DNA of 64,000 nucleotides from UBA12077 sp963665525 (GTDB taxonomy: Bacteria; Bacteroidota; Bacteroidia; Bacteroidales; UBA12077): positions 1,860,001-1,924,000 of the forward strand of contig OY762280.1 of NCBI GenBank assembly GCA_963665525.1, read 5' to 3'. Below, piece after piece: positions 49,201-55,677 of this stretch. Both the position numbers and the translations under genes were made by a program. The notes under the pieces are model-generated. The model was not told the DNA's origin and made no database searches. It saw only the letters and a program-made list of their open reading frames with translations. Positions within the stretch are counted from its first letter, which is position 1, and every line of letters begins with the position of its first letter.

Positions 49201-51245
49201 TTTGAGTTGGGAACAAAAGTTGGATCGGCTGAGAACCCTGTTACTATTAAATCTGCAGGATCTGTTTCAGCATCGCCAATGGTGAAACTAATTGGTGCTG
49301 TTGGTGTATTTGTACATAAATTCTGATCTGCTATTTCAGTGATGGTCGGTGGAGTATTTATAATTAAATAAATTAACTCCTGGTTGCTTGACCATAGAGA
49401 ACTACTCTTAGCTTCCCATAGGAAACTTTCTTTCCCTGTCCAATCTGATGTAGGAACAAAACTTAAGTTATTTAAATCATCAAAATGAATTTTTTGATTC
49501 ACTGTAACATCTGCAGCATTTAATTTAAGGACACCTGCTGCTGCAGAAGGTAGACTTAAAATCCTGATACTATCTATGTTATCATCAAATGGCTCAAAGA
49601 ATTTGTATTGAAAATCAATCGTGTCAAATTCCAAATTCTGATTCTTTTCTCCTTCTTTATAAATATCTCCAACCCAAGGTGCCAGACCATTTATACATTT
49701 CGATTCACTTTCGCTTACTACTAAGCCAATACTATGATATCCCAGATCTAAGGCATTAAACCATGTATTTAATGTGTTTTCATTACCATTATGCCGACCT
49801 TCATCGGTACCATGCCACGACCAGATACGAGGTATTTCCGTATCAAAATCTAATTGAATTTGTTCTGTAGCATCCATCAAATCACCACCATCTTGATCAC
49901 CCCAATCGGTTATTTGGCTATCATCCCAATAAATTGTTGTCTCTAATTTTTTATATGGACGTATTGAAGAAGTAACAATATCATCCATTTGTTCTACATC
50001 ATATAATGGAAAATGAGTTGGTCCTCTTCCTAGAAAAGTTGCTGAAGCATTGTAACTACCTTCATATACAGTATCATTACGATCTGTTAGGAAATTCCAA
50101 ATTACGTAATTTAATCCTTTTTTCATATCACGGTAAATAACCCTATCACTTCCTTCTGTAGAATAAACTCCATCTTTATCCACATCTATAAGGATAGCTG
50201 TATATCCTGCAACATTTGTTTCTATCTTAAATATAGCGATGTCATCATATGGACATGATGGCATATTCTTTTCCATAACCACTACATCATGATCAAGAGG
50301 TAAATACAAAGGATCTCGATTATAATTGTAATCTAAGAATAAGGTATCTTCCGACCATACTTGTACATGTGGAGGTGCTATGGTAGTGTTATACCAAACA
50401 CTTCTATCAGGATCGTTTAAAAATACTTTATATTCCCCTTTACCATTTGTTTGATCACCCTCCAAGCTTTGAGCACGCTTTACAAAATTAGTTTCATCGG
50501 TATATGTTGTAACACCATAAGAATTAATTGCAAAAACAAAAGAATAAGGGTACATCTTAAAGTTTACCCTATTAATAAATTCATCAGAAGTATACACATA
50601 AAAAAATGCATTAACAGGAAAATCAGTAAAAGATGCATTGGTAAGCGACCAACCATATGACCATAATCTTCCAGCCGATTTATTTGGCTCACCAGGATTT
50701 GTTATGACATTATCTGATCCATCCGTTACTGTTACATCAAAATACTCTAAGGCAAATCTATTGGCTCCCGCTGTTTCTCGAAATTCAATATAGTAATTTC
50801 CTGTTTCGCTAGCCGTGAATGAAAATGGAGTATAACCACCAGATATTGTTGTCCCATTGATACTAACCCCATTAGGACCGGTCACTGCTTCTGTGTAATC
50901 AGAAATATAGCCCGTTCCTGAAGAAGGAAGATTTCTCTCTGAAAATGCTATAGCATCGCTTGGAGATGATACCTGAAAATATATTCTATTTGGATTTGTA
51001 ATTACGGTATTGCCCCCATAACTACCTTTTAGTTTCATTCCAAAATACATCTTCTCACCAGCATTCAAGTATATATTTATACGTTGTGTACTATCACAAC
51101 CATACATACCAAAATTATTGCCAGCAAAAGTTTGAAATTCTAGCCATAACTGATCATTAGCGTTTGGCATTAATTGTTTTGTTCCTTCTTGTGCATTTAC
51201 AAGAATGGAAAATAGCATTAAACTAAAAAGTAAAACGTTCTTCAT
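37218..51245 (-). CDS. Giant T9SS type B surface adhesin (Calx-beta and cadherin-like repeats)
   Basis: A 4675-residue secreted protein. Signal peptide 1-18. Residues ~20-970 hold mixed beta domains, including an Ig-like pair around 740-880. About 14 Calx-beta-like units of ~113 residues follow (~975-2560), each with a (S)EG turn and a VTGxDDxxxDGDxxY strand. Then come about 19 cadherin/Big-type units of ~95 residues (~2565-4355) with the pattern LNDxGLEDGG...TYTP...DxDGD. Two more Calx-beta units (~4360-4580) and a gliding-motility-associated C-terminal domain (~4585-4675, IPEAFSPGNDGFNDFFEV) end the chain. The very high Asp content fits Ca2+-stiffened rods. Role inferred: long surface fibre for adhesion, gliding or cell-cell contact. 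The large plus-strand ORFs across it are shadows. Confidence 0.9.
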   Translation of the reverse strand: MKNVLLFSLMLFSILVNAQEGTKQLMPNANDQLWLEFQTFAGNNFGMYGCDSTQRINIYLNAGEKMYFGMKLKGSYGGNTVITNPNRIYFQVSSPSDAIAFSERNLPSSGTGYISDYTEAVTGPNGVSINGTTISGGYTPFSFTASETGNYYIEFRETAGANRFALEYFDVTVTDGSDNVITNPGEPNKSAGRLWSYGWSLTNASFTDFPVNAFFYVYTSDEFINRVNFKMYPYSFVFAINSYGVTTYTDETNFVKRAQSLEGDQTNGKGEYKVFLNDPDRSVWYNTTIAPPHVQVWSEDTLFLDYNYNRDPLYLPLDHDVVVMEKNMPSCPYDDIAIFKIETNVAGYTAILIDVDKDGVYSTEGSDRVIYRDMKKGLNYVIWNFLTDRNDTVYEGSYNASATFLGRGPTHFPLYDVEQMDDIVTSSIRPYKKLETTIYWDDSQITDWGDQDGGDLMDATEQIQLDFDTEIPRIWSWHGTDEGRHNGNENTLNTWFNALDLGYHSIGLVVSESESKCINGLAPWVGDIYKEGEKNQNLEFDTIDFQYKFFEPFDDNIDSIRILSLPSAAAGVLKLNAADVTVNQKIHFDDLNNLSFVPTSDWTGKESFLWEAKSSSLWSSNQELIYLIINTPPTITEIADQNLCTNTPTAPISFTIGDAETDPADLIVTGFSADPTFVPNSNVVIEGSGANRTVTVTPADYASGDAIIYVMVEDEYTQVIEEFTVYVGPDLQFSGDTTVCGNQDLYLIAQENGADSISWNFNGTEVSDEKVLFQDAGFVDVGLWSLTVKKDGCISTRYFNVDVAPLTTFTGDPNVCTGEQIYLTATVANATYSWRKGGVEIATGRNLDITSASLLNDGIDYTLFVDKDGCQNESDEFEISVINPPNTALTVTGDTIDPWHDGTILINNAQTDVDYIIYQDDNPIDTISGPGNPLSITVLESYLSLGDNLFTIGADNGNCEFLLEDTALIYVSTPDITVNINDAITSEDAETAVFTVVLNTEPLDEVTIPVSSNDIGEGTIGITELIFTTANWDEPQTVTITGVDDDIIDGDQPYSVMLGVASCANINSFYHGMDADDILLTNEDKDTAAVIVNPTSGLITSEDGITTDDFNIRLSCEPSADVIIELSSSNSSEGDATVAFITLNSANWLTGVNVTVEGADDDIDDDDQGYTILTSLSESTDGNFDKLPVANVSVTNIDDDSYGINVSPTSGLTTTESSGTATFTIVLNSEPTGNVTIDLASNDPGEGTVSPSTVTFTSGNWGMPVLFTVTGQDDQVEDGDIQYDIVTDAALSPGDSNYDGLNASDVNITNTDNDNAGIWISQLANITTDEDGGYTDLSIHLQSQPLSTIVLEITSDDASEGTVSVGTLSFTTSNWITNQQVRINGEDDDFIDGNVNYNITVSVFSGDTTYVKESDIIISAQNADNDVATVNLSTTTVSTTEGGGTGSVSFTLNSQPSHDVTLTFAGVDATEGSISVGSITFTSGNWNVPQVVTFTGEDDEIQDGPITYIVTTTASSSDGNYNGLAVSDISVTNSDNDVAGITISPITNNTTEAAGDDHTATFTIELNTQPTNDVTINTIESSDIGEGTVSPSTITFTPSEWGTKLITVTGVDEDIDDGDQPYYISISNTSSSDGNYHDKSFSDINLSNIDDDIRGLTVSGISNNTTEAAGDDHTATFTIVLNSQPTAGVTVDFTSSDISEGEHPASVNFTTANWDQPQIVTVTGIDDSLDDDDQPYTISSLANGGDYVNVNANDVSITNIDDDDVGVTVSGINHNTTEAAGVNHTATFTIVLDCQPTADVTIGLSSSNSSEGTIAPVINVEFTAANWSTPQTITVTGVDDAVDDGDITYSIITASALGGNYAGYDPADVSITNIDDDTRGLSVTSISNNTTEAAGANHTATFDVVLTSQPTAGVTVAFTSSDISEGEHPASVSFTTVDWNTPKEVTVTGVDDSLDDNDQPYTISTLANGGDYVNVSASDVAITNIDDDEVGVTVSTISNNTTEAAGDDHTATFTIVLDSEPTANVNIGLSTSDSTEGIIEPVTGVEFTTLNWDQPQTITVTGVDESVDDGDVGYSIITAAAQGGDYEGFNPDDVSITNIDDDDAGITVDPYNVLYTNESGTTIQFNMCLNSEPTANVIVDLLTNDPTEGIADKASIEFTPSNWMTNQLVTVTGQDDDVDDGDIPYKINTTTRVSADLLYSEIEVHDVSITNQDNDAWGFTVNPESLTINENGSDESFTIVLKSRPTGNVSIGISSENENKATVLPASINFLTTGDDWKTPKQVTVSPVDNFIDDGNTDFNIVTGTIVSTDVNYSGKTPADVAVTSIDDDDAEIIVSSISGNTSEDGTTAEFTIVLNSEPTDDVTIGISSSNTAEGTVSDASVIFNSVNWSTPVKITVTGAQDAIADGNQTYYILFATSVSSDDNYDGIDLTPIEVVNADDDSPGVTVFPLSGLETTEAGGTASFKVRLNSQPTNDVTINLNSNNESEGIISASQLTFTTVDWNVEQTITITGQDDIDNDGDILYHIITSDPSSSDVGYDTISYVPNVSVTNIDDTTPRLENDSEITDEDTDVTIDVLLNDKGLDDGGLNLTISGQPSYGNVTIEADNKITYSPNGLFNGDDSFTYTVCDTEGDCDDADVTVKVNWADDFPIANFDERGTSMNTDVTVDVLFNDEGMEDGGILVSIDEAPAQGNADVNPDQTITYTPAADYIGLVSFIYEITDVDGDSDTAYVQIDVKEINYIPDANNDEVQTFINTSVDISVLTNDIGLEDGFDTLRIYTNPKNGNAWINTNRTITYDPNPDYTGRDSLIYLLQDVDGDYDTAWVKIDILPVSNAQPVALNDSVATEYETPRTINVLLNDTGLEDGVLSLVIHVDPLNGTCNVNADFTVTYTPNPGYSGMESFGYQVCDMNGDCATATVKVLVKEEGVTNYIPVANPDAAITEENTPVDINILSNDTGLEDGFGSLTIHTAPTNGDVVIHSDHTVTYTPSPWFADGEDSFIYLLKDSEGDSDTALVTISVVEDINYLPEANDDAVATEYETPRIIQVLLNDEGLEDGGLMVEIETGSANGTAVVNGDNSITFTPAEGYSGTTSFEYQVTDVDGDDDIATVTVFVKEEGVTNYIPVANPDAAITEENTPVDINVLSNDTGLEDGFGSLTIHTAPTNGDVVIHSDHTVTYTPSPWFADGEDSFIYLLKDSEGDSDTALVTISVVEDINYLPEANDDAVATEYETPRIIQVLLNDEGLEDGGLTVEIETGSANGTAVVNGNNSITFTPAEGYSGTTSFEYRVTDVDGDDDIATVTVLVKEEGVTNYIPVANPDAATTEENTPVDINVLSNDTGLEDGFGSLTIHTPPVNGSVIINSDNTVTYTPSLWFADGDDQFIYLLKDSEGDSDTALVKINVLGDINYQPEANNDAVATEYEIARTFNVLLNDMGLEDGGLMVEIETGSANGTAVVNGDNSITFTPAEGYSGTTSFEYRVTDVDGDDDIATVTVLVKEEGVTNYIPVANSDAAITEENTPVDINVLSNDTGLEDGFGSLTIHTAPTNGDVVIHSDHTVTYTPSPWFADGEDSFIYLLKDSEGDSDTALVSISVVEDINYLPEANDDAVATEYETPRIIQVLLNDEGLEDGGLTVEIETGSANGTAVVNGDNSITFTPAEGYSGTTSFEYRVTDVDGDDDIATVTVLVKEEGVTNYIPVANPDAAITEENTPVDINVLSNDTGLEDGFGSLTIHTAPTNGDVVIHSDHTVTYTPSPWFADGEDSFIYLLKDSEGDSDTALVTISVVEDINYQPKANDDAVATEYETPRIIQVLLNDEGLEDGGLTVEIETGSANGTAVVNGNNSITFTPAEGYSGTTSFEYRVTDVDGDDDIATVTVLVKEEGVTNYIPVANPDAAITEENTPVDINVLSNDTGLEDGFGSLTIHTAPVNGSVVINEDRTITYTPSPWFADGEDSFIYLLKDSEGDSDTALVTISVVEDIDYQPIANDDAVATEYETARTIDVLLNDTGKEDGGIVVSIESGSANGTAVVNGDNNITFTPAEGYSGTTSFEYRVTDVDGDDDIATVTVLVKEEGVTNYIPVANPDAATTEENTPVDIHVLSNDTGLEDGFGSLTIHTPPVNGSVIINEDRTITYTPSPWYSDGVDHFIYLLKDSEGDQDTALVTITVLSEINYIPVAVDDARGTSMNTAVKIEVLDNDTGLENGGLVLTVVSNPSNGTYSINEDNTITYTPDNNYIGTDNYEYQICDIDGDCATANVTITVREENSVPVAVDDKVYTGVNDEVTIDVLGNDSGLDDGGIIVSINSEGIFGSSVVNSDNTITYTPEPGFEGVDHFTYQVADADGDFDLADVEVNVMSGALPGIIISAVSGNTQEYGTEATFNLVLGTEPTQDVIINLNSDDLSEGILSETSLTFSASNWDTEQTVTITGQDDDVDDGDIAYNIIIDNAESDDVIYDGLTINNIALINMDDDEAGVTVIADSTQTSEDGTEISFKVVLNSEPLHNVSIDIESDNLDEGIIDKLNIEFTPENWSDTVDVIVTGQDDEEIDGDVTYTIVLSAAVSTDPNYNGIDPNDITLVNIDNDSRELIIPEAFSPGNDGFNDFFEVVNVQHYDRASIKVYNRWGSLVYSSDNYQNDWDGKGNVGSSVGSDLPMGTYFYVLEIKDTGAKYDGSVFIKR
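38745..42485 (-). repeat. Tandem coding repeat, exact 573-bp period
   Basis: Within the giant adhesin the motif VKEEGVTNYIPVAN occurs seven times. The same point in the DNA falls at 39022, 39595, 40168, 40741, 41314, 41887 and 42460, i.e. spacings of exactly 573 bp (191 codons). Each unit holds two alternating ~95-residue domains (PDAAITEENTP type and NDDAVATEYETP type). Units differ by few substitutions and show no length change, a sign of recent duplication or gene conversion. Confidence 0.95.
43560..48330 (-). repeat. Array of about 14 Calx-beta-like coding repeats (~340 bp)
   Basis: Protein-level tandem repeats of about 113 residues in the giant adhesin, diverged except for a sub-block (about 45190-46640) in which five units share NNTTEAAG-type strands and are much closer in sequence. 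Two further units lie near the C-terminal end (about 37500-38160). Confidence 0.85.
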
Positions 51246-51509
51246 TCTGATCCGGATTTTGTATAGTTGCTAATTTATAAAATACTATATAAATCTACCT
51301 ATTAATTAGTTAGATGTTATTAATATTACATTTACAACTCAAAAACTCAACTGTTAATAACTTAACATTTCCTATTGTAAGTCTTTGTATTTTTGATAGT
51401 TACGTTTAATTCTATTACTCTTCTAAATCAAAAGATTAGAAATCAAACTTTTGATTAACAACTACTTTTGTATGATAAAATCTAGTTAATAAATTATTCT
51501 TAAAGTGTT
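51246..51509. other. Upstream region of the giant adhesin gene
   Basis: Part of a 324-bp gap with no gene. It is very AT-rich and must hold the promoter of the 14-kb adhesin transcript on the minus strand. No exact TAnnTTTG/TTTG pair could be picked with confidence, and no ORF of note was seen. Confidence 0.5.
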
Positions 51510-51548
51510 ATAAACGAAAATGAACCACTCCTTAGTAGTTCATTTTTA
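51510..51548 (-). terminator. Terminator of the SiaC-like gene
   Basis: On the minus strand, arms AATGAACTACT and AGTGGTTCATT (one G-T pair) with a short loop are followed by a T-rich tract, about 22 bp past the stop codon. Confidence 0.7.
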
Positions 51549-51569
51549 TCTTAATATCTAAATTCAATT

Positions 51570-51944
51570 CTAAAAAATATCTACTCCTTCAACAAAATGA
51601 AATTTAATTCTATTTAGCTCTTCCTCGTATATTCCACCTAAATCTTCCATTTCAATATCATCAAATTCATAAAACCAATCTACGTCAATTTCATTAATCT
51701 TAGAATTTTCGTCAAGTGCTAATAATAAATTTAGGACTTTCTTTGTAGAAGCTGTATTTAGGTATTCTAATTTTAATTCCACTTTTACCTTATCACCTTC
51801 ATATTTTTTGACCCAATCTATCAATGGATCATAGAACTTATGTACATCTTCAGGTAATGATCTTCCAGTAATTTTTAACTCTCCTTTTTGTAAAAATGAA
51901 ATCTCGGGTGTTGAATCTGTCTTCCGTATTACTAGGCTGTTCAT
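51570..51944 (-). CDS. SiaC-family (DUF1987) regulatory phosphoprotein
   Basis: A 124-residue soluble protein matching the DUF1987/SiaC family over its whole length, including the conserved segment LEYLNTASTKKVLNLLLAL (~59-77), whose Ser/Thr residues correspond to the phosphorylation site region of Pseudomonas SiaC. In Pseudomonas, SiaC is controlled by a SiaB kinase and SiaA phosphatase and activates a diguanylate cyclase. None of these partners is adjacent here, so its partner must lie elsewhere or differ. It is transcribed alone. Confidence 0.8.
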   Translation of the reverse strand: MNSLVIRKTDSTPEISFLQKGELKITGRSLPEDVHKFYDPLIDWVKKYEGDKVKVELKLEYLNTASTKKVLNLLLALDENSKINEIDVDWFYEFDDIEMEDLGGIYEEELNRIKFHFVEGVDIF

Positions 51945-52041
51945 CTCTTTCTATTCTTTCAAGGTTAAAAAATTCCGTTAAAGATATAAAAAAAAGAAAT
52001 ACAAGCTTATTTTTTTTGTAAGTATCTTAAAATCATCAGCA

Positions 52042-52656
52042 CTACAATAATTCAACAGTATTAGGTCCTTCATTAAATAATAAATCAATAATACTTAAAT
52101 TAGGAATAAACCCATGTTTTTCATGAAACACCTGGGTATATGATATACTATTAAAATCTGGATCGGGATCTTGTTTTTTAGGATTTATTCTATTCCTAAA
52201 ATCTACTTGTGTTTTGTTTGGTATTTTTATATAACTTTCCGTTTTCTTTATGTTTACAATTACATCAAGATGTTCTAACATCACTTGCTGGATTTTTGAA
52301 TTAAAATCGAATAAGAATTTATACTTTTTTTCGTAAAAAGGTTTTAGATCATCTGCATAATACTCAAAATAAGGTGATGAACGATAGGCTGATTCTATGG
52401 ACTTCCAATGTAATTTCTGCCAATTGGTATCATAATCAATCATCAAGTCTTTAATCTGCACCTTGTTAGTTGTTTTTTTTACAGGAATCGACAAAGACAA
52501 TTCTCCATTTGCTCCATATATCTTACATCTGTTTCTATAAGTCTGTTTAATGAAATTCTCGTGCATTTCTATAAATACTTTATCGTATTTTAGAAGTTTA
52601 CTATAATACTGTATAGGAGCTAAATAAGCTGTAGATAATATAATTGTATCTTGCAT
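52042..52656 (-). CDS. WbqC-family protein
   Basis: A 204-residue protein of the WbqC-like family: LSTAYLAPIQYYSKLLKYDKV at the N-terminus, the QTYRNRCKIYGANGELSLSIPV block (about residues 34-55), and WQKLHWKSIESAYRSSPYFEYY in the middle. Some members are encoded in O-antigen clusters and are proposed to act in glycan or aminosugar modification; the biochemical role is unknown. In Bacteroidota it is commonly found right after lepB, as here. A strong terminator lies between lepB and this gene, so it may also have its own promoter. Confidence 0.85.
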   Translation of the reverse strand: MQDTIILSTAYLAPIQYYSKLLKYDKVFIEMHENFIKQTYRNRCKIYGANGELSLSIPVKKTTNKVQIKDLMIDYDTNWQKLHWKSIESAYRSSPYFEYYADDLKPFYEKKYKFLFDFNSKIQQVMLEHLDVIVNIKKTESYIKIPNKTQVDFRNRINPKKQDPDPDFNSISYTQVFHEKHGFIPNLSIIDLLFNEGPNTVELL

Positions 52657-52669
52657 AGATTATAAAATA

Positions 52670-52695
52670 AAAAAACCGGATAGAAAACTATCCGG
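52670..52695 (-). terminator. Rho-independent terminator after lepB
   Basis: On the minus strand, perfect 8-bp arms CCGGATAG/CTATCCGG with a 4-nt loop are followed by seven T. It starts 21 bp past the lepB stop and ends before the WbqC start codon. Confidence 0.9.
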
Positions 52696-52715
52696 CACAA
52701 AGATATATAGTATTT

Positions 52716-54125
52716 TTAATGTATTAACGAAAACATTCTATTCCAACGTATTTTACTTAAGAAGGATTTATCTTTATCTAGAGATAACCAAATAAACACA
52801 GCTTTACCCACCACATGATCTTCAGGAACAAATCCCCAATACCTTGAATCCGCTGAATTATGACGATTATCACCCATCATAAAATAATAATCCATTTTAA
52901 AAGTATAACTCGTTGCAATTTGTCCATTGATATAAATATTCGATCCATCTACTTTTAACTCATTTTCTTCATAAGTTTCAATAATACGACGATATAACGG
53001 CAGATTATCCATGTTTAATTTCGTTGTAGCTCCTTTCTTTGGAATATATAACGATCCAAAATTATCTTCCGTCCAAGGATATCTTGCATCAAATGGGAAA
53101 ATTGAAATATTAGCCATGTTAATATTTGTATTCTCATATTTTGAAACAGTTGAAACAGCAGGGAAATTTTTCATATTTTTTACATTTTCTGCTGTAAGAG
53201 GAAGTTCATATAAAGAACTAGATGCAATATATCGCTGATCATCCACAGCAATATTTAAGCGTTCAAAATGCTTTGAATTAATCTGCTTCCCGTTTGTTTT
53301 AACAAAATAATCATATTGCATATCTTCAAAATGCACTTGTTCTTCTCCATTAACATAAACCTGTCCATGAACTATTTTTAAACTATCCCCGGGTACAGCC
53401 ACACAACGTTTAATGTAATTTTCACGTTTATCAACCGGACGAACGGTAATATTAAATTGATCCCAAATATATTCTCTTGCAGTAGATTTATAGGTATCAA
53501 ATGGTTTTATAGGATTACCCATTTGAATATCTCTTCGTTTTAATTCATCGGCATAATTACGCATAATGGCGTAATAATCCTGTTCCTGCATTTCTAAAAC
53601 CACCGTATCTCCAGCTGGAAAATTAAATACAACAATATCATTTCTTTTAATATCACCAAAACCTGCAATACGTTTATAAGGTTTTTTGATCCATTCTACA
53701 TAAGATTTTCGGTACTTTGTTAATGGCAAAGTATGATGTGCAAATGGAAAAGAAATTGGAGTATTTGGTAATTTTGGTCCATAACTCACTTTACTAACAA
53801 AAAGATAATCGCCAACGAGTAATGTTTTCTCCATCGATGATGTTGGTATTGTATACGCTTCGATTAAAAACATGCGTATTAAAGTGGCTGCAATTACAGC
53901 AAAGATTAAGGCATCAACCCACTCAACTACAGCATTTTTTTTCTTAGGTTCGTCACGTTTTTTCCAAGGTGTCCAGTTAACATATTTAGTTAAATACATA
54001 TCGATAATTACTGGAATACCTAAAAGAAACCAGAAGTTTTCAATCCAGATCACCCATAAAAGGTAAATTGTAATAGCAAGTCCAAACTTAAAATATTTGT
54101 TTTTTAGAATCTCTTTTAGTGTCAT
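52716..54125 (-). CDS. lepB: Signal peptidase I
   Basis: A 469-residue membrane serine protease that removes signal peptides from exported proteins. There are two N-terminal hydrophobic segments (~13-45) and a third before the catalytic domain (~71-90). The nucleophile Ser97 is in YTIPTSSMEKTL, the general base Lys239 is in ENYIKRCVAVPGD, and the conserved box MMGDNRHNSADSRYWGFVP is near residue 430. A long insertion between the two catalytic boxes makes it larger than E. coli LepB (324), as is usual in Bacteroidota. It lies 12 bp after dapB and is ended by a strong terminator. Confidence 0.95.
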   Translation of the reverse strand: MTLKEILKNKYFKFGLAITIYLLWVIWIENFWFLLGIPVIIDMYLTKYVNWTPWKKRDEPKKKNAVVEWVDALIFAVIAATLIRMFLIEAYTIPTSSMEKTLLVGDYLFVSKVSYGPKLPNTPISFPFAHHTLPLTKYRKSYVEWIKKPYKRIAGFGDIKRNDIVVFNFPAGDTVVLEMQEQDYYAIMRNYADELKRRDIQMGNPIKPFDTYKSTAREYIWDQFNITVRPVDKRENYIKRCVAVPGDSLKIVHGQVYVNGEEQVHFEDMQYDYFVKTNGKQINSKHFERLNIAVDDQRYIASSSLYELPLTAENVKNMKNFPAVSTVSKYENTNINMANISIFPFDARYPWTEDNFGSLYIPKKGATTKLNMDNLPLYRRIIETYEENELKVDGSNIYINGQIATSYTFKMDYYFMMGDNRHNSADSRYWGFVPEDHVVGKAVFIWLSLDKDKSFLSKIRWNRMFSLIH

Positions 54126-54137
54126 TGTATATTTTAT

Positions 54138-54854
54138 TTAAAACTTTAACATATTATCCATTGTAAAATATCCTTTTTTGTCGGCAATAAACTCTGCAGC
54201 CATAACAGCTCCCAAAGCAAATCCAATACGGCTTTTTGCATTGTGCTCAATCATAATTTTGTCAAAACCAGACTCATAAGTTATTTTATGATTACCAGGC
54301 ACATTACCTTCTCTATAAGATTTTACTGATATTGCCTTTTCTGAACTTGCAGATTCTTTCTGCCACGCTTCTTTTCTATCTAAATTATCAATCAGCCCTT
54401 CAGCTAATGTAATGGCTGTTCCACTAGGAGCATCAACTTTCTTTGTATGATGCGTTTCTTCTACCTCAACATTATAGTTGGAAAACTTATTCATAAGCTT
54501 TGCCAACTGCTCGTTTAATTTAAAAAATAAGTTAACCCCAATACTATAGTTTGATGCGTAAAAAAATGTTTTACTCTCTTTTTTACATCTTGCAATTACA
54601 TCATCAAACTTATCCAGCCACCCTGTTGTTCCACTTACAATTGGGACATTATAATCAAAACATAAATTTATATTCTTAAATGCACTTTCAGGAATAGAAA
54701 AATCAATAGCAACATCAATATTTTTAAAATCCTCTTGAGTAATATTATTGACATTATTTTCATCAATAACTAAGCCCACCTGATGATTTCGCTCTAGGGC
54801 AATCTTCTCGATTTCTTTACCCATCTTACCATATCCAATTATTGCTATATTCAT
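54138..54854 (-). CDS. dapB: 4-hydroxy-tetrahydrodipicolinate reductase
   Basis: A 238-residue cytoplasmic enzyme of the lysine/diaminopimelate pathway that reduces hydroxy-tetrahydrodipicolinate with NAD(P)H. It has the nucleotide-binding loop IIGYGKMGKE (5-14), VDFS-type strand AIDFSIPES (49-57), SGTTGW (74-79) and the active-site box EETHHTKKVDAPSGTA (132-147; His135, His136, Lys139). Shorter than the E. coli enzyme (273) but normal for this phylum. Upstream gene of the dapB-lepB operon. Confidence 0.95.
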   Translation of the reverse strand: MNIAIIGYGKMGKEIEKIALERNHQVGLVIDENNVNNITQEDFKNIDVAIDFSIPESAFKNINLCFDYNVPIVSGTTGWLDKFDDVIARCKKESKTFFYASNYSIGVNLFFKLNEQLAKLMNKFSNYNVEVEETHHTKKVDAPSGTAITLAEGLIDNLDRKEAWQKESASSEKAISVKSYREGNVPGNHKITYESGFDKIMIEHNAKSRIGFALGAVMAAEFIADKKGYFTMDNMLKF

Positions 54855-54949
54855 TTCAACTTAGTTAGTATGCAAGATATTTAAATCCTTACAATTCGAT
54901 AAAAAATTAATCTTAAAAAATGTTAATATAATCATTCAGGCTTGTAAAT

Positions 54950-54980
54950 ATAAAAAAAGGGAAGCACAATCGCTTCCCTT
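54950..54980 (-). terminator. Terminator of the thrS-infC-rpmI-rplT operon
   Basis: On the minus strand, perfect arms AAGGGAAGC/GCTTCCCTT (9 bp, 6-nt loop) followed by seven T, about 23 bp past the rplT stop. Confidence 0.9.
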
Positions 54981-55003
54981 CTTGAATATATTACAGAAAT
55001 AAA

Positions 55004-55351
55004 TTATTTCTTTACTGTTTTCACAACTTCAGCAAAAGCTTTTGGATGATTCATGGCTAAATCAGCAAGAACTTTTCTGTTAAGTGCAATACCTTTTTTG
55101 TTTAATTTACCCATAAACTCAGAATATGACATTCCATATTCTCTAACACCAGCATTAATTCTTTGAATCCATAATGCTCTAAAATTTCTTTTCTTGGTTT
55201 TTCTGTCTCTATATGCATAAGATAATCCCTTTTCGTATGCATTTTTAGCAACAGTCCACACGTTACTTCTTCTTCCGAAGTATCCCTTCGTGTGTTTTAA
55301 AATTTTCTTTCTACGAGCTCTTGAAGCTACTGAATTTACCGATCTTGGCAT
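55004..55351 (-). CDS. rplT: 50S ribosomal protein L20 (bL20)
   Basis: A 115-residue basic protein with the invariant start MPRSVNSVASRARRKKIL and the blocks KGYFGRRSNVW and RNFRALWIQRINAGVR. It binds 23S rRNA early in 50S assembly. Last gene of the conserved thrS-infC-rpmI-rplT operon. In other bacteria L20 represses translation of this operon; the 101-bp gap before it, which carries some inverted sequence, could hold such a control site, but none was resolved. Confidence 0.97.
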   Translation of the reverse strand: MPRSVNSVASRARRKKILKHTKGYFGRRSNVWTVAKNAYEKGLSYAYRDRKTKKRNFRALWIQRINAGVREYGMSYSEFMGKLNKKGIALNRKVLADLAMNHPKAFAEVVKTVKK

Positions 55352-55452
55352 AATTTTTTTGTTTTGTGAACGATTAGCGGCCGACTCTCTTTCGACACTT
55401 TTCCTGCTAATTCATCCTGGTTAAATACTAATAATTTGTTCTGATTAAGAGA

Positions 55453-55650
55453 TTACTTCATTGTTAAGCACAACTTAATGTTGTTCTCGTCAGCCTTATG
55501 AACCTGACCTGTAGCAGTAAGATTTCTCTTTTGCTTCTTGGTCTTTTTTGTCAAAATGTGACTTTTAAAAGCATGTTTTCTTTTAATCTTCCCTGAACCG
55601 GTGATGCTAAATCTTTTTTTAGCTCCGGCAACTGTCTTCATCTTTGGCAT
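55453..55650 (-). CDS. rpmI: 50S ribosomal protein L35 (bL35)
   Basis: A 65-residue very basic protein, MPKMKTVAGAKKRFSITGSG at the N-terminus followed by KIKRKHAFKSHILTKKTKKQKR, the L35 pattern. Lies between infC (27 bp upstream) and rplT in the standard order. Confidence 0.97.
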   Translation of the reverse strand: MPKMKTVAGAKKRFSITGSGKIKRKHAFKSHILTKKTKKQKRNLTATGQVHKADENNIKLCLTMK

Positions 55651-55677
55651 TTTAATACTAATTTAAATTATAATATG

